A stretch of DNA of 7,662 bases from contig USIU01000052.1 of the NCBI GenBank assembly GCA_900554745.1, forward strand, positions 1-7,662, read 5' to 3'. A program made the translations under genes and the position numbers. The notes under the pieces are model-generated. The model was not told where the DNA came from and searched no databases. It saw only the letters and a list, made by a program, of their open reading frames with translations. This DNA is from an uncultured Leuconostoc sp. Its GTDB lineage: Bacteria > Bacillota > Bacilli > Lactobacillales > Lactobacillaceae. Positions 5,175 to 7,662 of this stretch are shown one piece after another (position 1 is the first letter of the stretch; each line of letters starts with the position of its first letter).

Positions 5175-6809
5175 TTACTGACGGACGGCTGTTTTGAAAT
5201 CTAGTGGAACACCCACTGCATGGTGATAAAATCCCTTAATATTTGGGTTCACCAATTCTGGTTGTGCCTGATAATAAAGCGGGTTCAATAATGCTTGGTC
5301 ATGAATTAGCTTTTCCATGCCCAATTCATCCGCTGACCGCTTGTTGTCATCAGTCGCGTCAACGCCCTTAGCCTTGGCTAACAACGCATCATAAGCTGGT
5401 GTACTATTGTGATTATAGTTATTAGGGTTATCGGTGGCTGCCAAATCCAAGAAGGTGGTTGGTTCGGCATAATCAGCACCCCACTGCGTCAACATCACTT
5501 GGAAATTCTTGTTGCTACCATCTTGCAGGCGTTGCTTAAATGGCACAAACTTTTGCGTCACGGTTAATCCCGGTAATGTCTTACTCCACTGACCTTGTAA
5601 GTAATTCACGACGTCTTTGGCATTGGCCACCCGATCTGTGTCCGCTTCAATTTCCAATGTCACGTTATTGACACCCAATTCGGCCAAACCTTCCTTGAAT
5701 AATTCACGCGCCTTGGCTGGATCATAAGCATAATCTTGCTTAGCATACGTTGCAAAATCTTCGCCGTTAGCTTGACTCAGTCCCTTTGGTGTGAAAGATT
5801 TCGCGGCTGTTGACGTACCCGAGAGCACTTGTGCGTTCAACTCAGCACGGTTTGTCGCCATGTTCAACGCTTGACGAATTTTGGCATTCGTCAAAGCTTT
5901 CACACTACCACTTTGGTTATAAGCCAAATAAACAGTGGTGGCTTGGGGCGTGACCCGGTAACCCTTATTGTTTTTATTGGCCTGTGCTAATTGTGGCGTA
6001 TTGACTAGCGCCGCATCTAACTTACCCTTTTTGTACATTTGCACAGCCACTTCGGGCTTTTGAATCACTTGAAAATCAATTTCTGGTGTTTTCACGTTTT
6101 TGGCATCCCAATAATGCTCGTTTTTCACAAGTTTAAATTGGTTATTCGTGCCTTGCCAACCTTCAAACTTGTACGGTCCGTTATACAAAGACTTTGCTGC
6201 GGTTGTCGCAAATTGCTTACCTTGCTTTTCCACGAACTTTTGCTGTTGTGGGAAAAATGTTGGGAAGGTCAAGAGACTTTCAAATTGTGGCAGTGGCTTC
6301 TCCAATGTGACCGTCAAAACATTACCTTTAGCCGTAATGCCCAATGTTTTCTTATCCGCTTCACCACTTTGAATCTTGTCAGCATTTTGAATACCGCTGT
6401 ACAAGTAGGCGTATTCTGACTTGGTTGCCGGATCGTTAGCACGCTGCCAACCATAAACAAAATCATTTGCCGTTAAGGCTGAGCCATCTGACCACTTCAA
6501 GTCTGGTCGTAAGGTGATTGTCCAAGTCTTACCATCTGCAGAGGCTTTAACAGACTTCGCTTGTGCCGGTTGTGGCGTGCCGTTTTTATCAGCACGCATC
6601 AATCCTTCTCCCGCATTCCCCACAATATCCATAGAATATTCATCGGTGACGGTTGCTGTGTCTAACCCATTCAACGGTGTTGGCAGTCAAAAATGTAACA
6701 CCTGTCGATCTTTTGTTTGTGAGGTGCCCCAGAGACCAGCTGCACGTGTACCTGCTAATGCAACGACGACAACTGCGCCACCCGCTGCAAATTTTTGCCA
6801 ATTTTTCAT
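5175..6809 (-). pseudogene. oppA: Peptide ABC transporter substrate-binding protein (OppA type), broken by a nonsense codon
   Basis: This is an SBP_bac_5 family extracellular oligopeptide-binding protein that would deliver peptides to an Opp permease. The frame from ATG 6809 to TAA 5175 spans 544 residues, normal for OppA, but codon 41 (6687-6689) is TGA. Codons before it read as a signal-peptide-like start: MKNWQKF, a hydrophobic run AAGGAVVVVALAG, then TRAAGLWG. Codons after it continue in the same frame as LPTPLNGLDTATVTDEYS, then SADGKTWTITLRPDLKWSDG (codons 91-110) and the usual closing domain ending VPLDFKTAVRQ. The lipobox cysteine expected near codons 22-26 is absent: TRAAG stands where an L-A-A-C pattern would be expected. 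A restart at TTG 6674 would give 499 residues with no signal peptide and no ribosome binding site. The upstream AAGGA 10-nt site and promoter look intact, and the rest of the frame is undamaged, so the break is recent or a sequencing error. No permease or ATPase gene is adjacent. Confidence 0.88.
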
Positions 6810-6841
6810 ACATCCTATTTCCTTATTACTTAATAAAACTA

Positions 6842-6870
6842 ATTATAATCTAACCATATTAATATGACAA
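6842..6870 (-). promoter_or_regulatory. Promoter of the oppA pseudogene, with a palindrome in its spacer
   Basis: On the minus strand TTGTCA (6865-6870), a 17-nt spacer and a perfect TATAAT (6842-6847) form a near-consensus promoter, giving a leader of about 25 nt before the ATG at 6809. The 12-bp perfect palindrome CATATTAATATG (6855-6866) fills the spacer and overlaps the -35, a natural place for a repressor; AT-rich palindromes also occur by chance in such DNA. Confidence 0.75.
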
Positions 6871-6947
6871 GCTCATTATTTTAAAAATAAAACCACTTGT
6901 GCAACTTTTTAGTACCATGATAAAATGAATTTATTATTTGATTTAAC

Positions 6948-6976
6948 TTGAAATAAATTAACCTATGACTTTTAAT
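6948..6976 (+). promoter_or_regulatory. Promoter for the 69-residue protein gene (plus strand)
   Basis: TTGAAA (6948-6953), a 17-nt spacer and TTTAAT (6971-6976) match consensus at five of six bases in each box. The start would be near 6983, giving a leader of about 75 nt. A second candidate is the extended -10 TGTTATATT (7008-7016), which has no good -35 and abuts the palindrome at 7013-7028. Confidence 0.6.
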
Positions 6977-7012
6977 AAGCAAAAAAATAGGGGCGTGAAG
7001 TTTTATATGTTA

Positions 7013-7028
7013 TATTAGATATCTAATA
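7013..7028. repeat. 16-bp perfect palindrome in the leader of the 69-residue gene
   Basis: TATTAGATATCTAATA is a perfect 16-bp palindrome centred at 7020/7021. It overlaps the second candidate -10 and lies 30 nt before the start codon. It is followed by AATTTTTT, so it might fold as a weak AT-rich hairpin with a T-run (an attenuator), or be a dimeric repressor site. The regulator is not identifiable. Confidence 0.6.
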
Positions 7029-7057
7029 AATTTTTTACACTAAAGGTATGACATTTT

Positions 7058-7267
7058 ATGCTCGGACAAGAATACAACATTATTGCAGAGTGGAGCCGCA
7101 ATGCTTACAGCCAAGCGACTGGCGACACTAAACTAGAACACGTACCCCCCCGCGTTCAACAACTATGGGATGATTTTCATCAGGCGTACCATCTCTCCAA
7201 CGAAGCGCAAATTTTAGAATTAGAACGCATTCTCCTTGATTTTCAAACTAACCAATGGTCTGCTTAA
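7058..7267 (+). CDS. Hypothetical 69-residue helical protein
   Basis: I do not recognise this protein. It is acidic, contains three tryptophans and no cysteine, and has no signal peptide or membrane segment. The second half, VQQLWDDFHQAYHLSNEAQ then ILELERILLDFQ (residues 33-63), is rich in leucine and charged residues and reads as two amphipathic helices, such as could form a small helical bundle or bind a partner. The ATG at 7058 is supported by AAAGG 11 nt upstream. An ATG at 7048 is in another frame and too close to the same site. The gene has its own promoter, a palindrome in its leader and a strong terminator 6 nt after its stop, so it appears to be a single-gene unit. It is transcribed away from the oppA pseudogene. 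Confidence 0.8.
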   Translation: MLGQEYNIIAEWSRNAYSQATGDTKLEHVPPRVQQLWDDFHQAYHLSNEAQILELERILLDFQTNQWSA

Positions 7268-7273
7268 ACAGCA

Positions 7274-7327
7274 AAAAAGCAAGCGATCAGCTCGTGTTTC
7301 AAGACACTGGCTGGTCGCTTGCTTTTT
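7274..7327. terminator. Long bidirectional terminator
   Basis: AAAAAGCAAGCGATCAGC (7274-7291) pairs with GCTGGTCGCTTGCTTTTT (7310-7327) over 18 bp including one G-U pair; the 18-nt loop contains a further GTGT/ACAC pairing. T-runs on both strands let it end the 69-residue gene (plus) and the glycosyltransferase gene (minus), whose stop lies 4 nt beyond. Confidence 0.93.
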
Positions 7328-7331
7328 GATT

Positions 7332-7662
7332 TTAGCCAAGACATGTATTGACCAATACTTGTTCATAATGCTGATAAAGCACTGCATAACGGTTGATAAT
7401 ACTTTTTTCCCACGGCTTTGGTCGCCCGCAAAAATGGAGAATAACCGTATTTTTCATCACCCACTGCATATCGACTTCGCCAAAACTCTTGGCATAATGC
7501 ACAATATTGTCCCGCGTGTCATAATTCCAAATTTCCTCTGGTAACGGTAAAATATCCGCCCCATACAGATAATTCAAGATGTCTTGATCCGGTAAAATTA
7601 ATTCTCGACCACGCGATGCAATCACGTCCAAAATATCTTGTAGTCGTACGCGTTGACGCATC
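7332..7662 (-). CDS. Glycosyltransferase family 8 protein, C-terminal part (5' end outside window)
   Basis: Only the last 109 or so residues are present; the reading frame runs off the window edge and the Met at 7661 is probably internal, since GT8 enzymes have their nucleotide-sugar and DxD motifs upstream. GT8 enzymes are retaining transferases using UDP-glucose or UDP-galactose, as in LgtC or the GspA-like general stress proteins. The visible motifs are DQDILNYLYG (residues 25-34 of the visible part), the conserved acidic acceptor-side motif, then LPLPEEIWNY (38-47) and ILHFCGRPKPW (74-84), the C-terminal HxxGxxKPW signature whose His helps bind the metal. It ends in TAA next to the shared terminator. 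The acceptor (cell wall polymer, exopolysaccharide or protein) cannot be inferred. Confidence 0.9.
   Translation of the reverse strand, partial: MRQRVRLQDILDVIASRGRELILPDQDILNYLYGADILPLPEEIWNYDTRDNIVHYAKSFGEVDMQWVMKNTVILHFCGRPKPWEKSIINRYAVLYQHYEQVLVNTCLG

Noticed and set aside
6687..6689. TGA in oppA as a selenocysteine or recoded codon
   Set aside because: No SECIS-like stem was evident after it, OppA proteins have no selenocysteine there, and lactic acid bacteria are not known for this machinery. A nonsense mutation or read error is simpler.
6876..6895. CodY-like AT-rich element upstream of the oppA promoter
   Set aside because: Too many mismatches to the AATTTTCWGAAAATT consensus; it is simply AT-rich.

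Overview
The window looks like a stretch of a Gram-positive lactic acid bacterium chromosome close to the replication origin. The evidence is the cluster rsmG - parA - parB - DUF951 - ychF on the minus strand, which is a conserved near-origin arrangement in Firmicutes, together with strong AGGAGG-type ribosome binding sites, an OppA-type peptide-binding gene and a GT8 glycosyltransferase. The intermediate base composition and protein style suggest a Weissella-like Lactobacillaceae member; this is inference, not something proved by the sequence.

Region by region. 11-3840 (minus): a housekeeping block, read from right to left as rsmG (16S rRNA m7G methyltransferase, TTG start), parA and parB (chromosome segregation, overlapping by 11 nt), a DUF951 zinc-ribbon-like small protein starting 1 nt after parB, and ychF (ribosome-associated ATPase). 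3856-4870 (minus): a nucleoside hydrolase just upstream of rsmG, with a possible 27-residue membrane peptide gene between the two. 4871-5174: a 304-base stretch without a conventional gene that is densely structured. It has divergent promoters around a 7-bp inverted repeat and a short plus-strand transcription unit that can encode two tiny hydrophobic peptides. It also has a hairpin that holds the second peptide's ribosome binding site in its loop, a second hairpin inside the second peptide gene, and a strong bidirectional terminator. 5175-6809 (minus): an oppA-type gene of full family length that is interrupted by an in-frame TGA at codon 41 and lacks a lipobox cysteine, so it is best called a pseudogene. 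6810-7057: divergent promoters, each with a palindrome nearby. 7058-7267 (plus): an unrecognised 69-residue protein. 7274-7327: a long bidirectional terminator. 7332-7662 (minus): the C-terminal end of a GT8 glycosyltransferase running off the window.

The housekeeping block probably works as one or two co-transcribed units. ParA and ParB segregate the origin region, RsmG and YchF act on ribosomes, and the nucleoside hydrolase salvages bases. The region with the best chance of being undescribed is 4934-5169, the micro-ORF unit. No CRISPR array, tRNA, rRNA, insertion sequence or prophage gene was seen.
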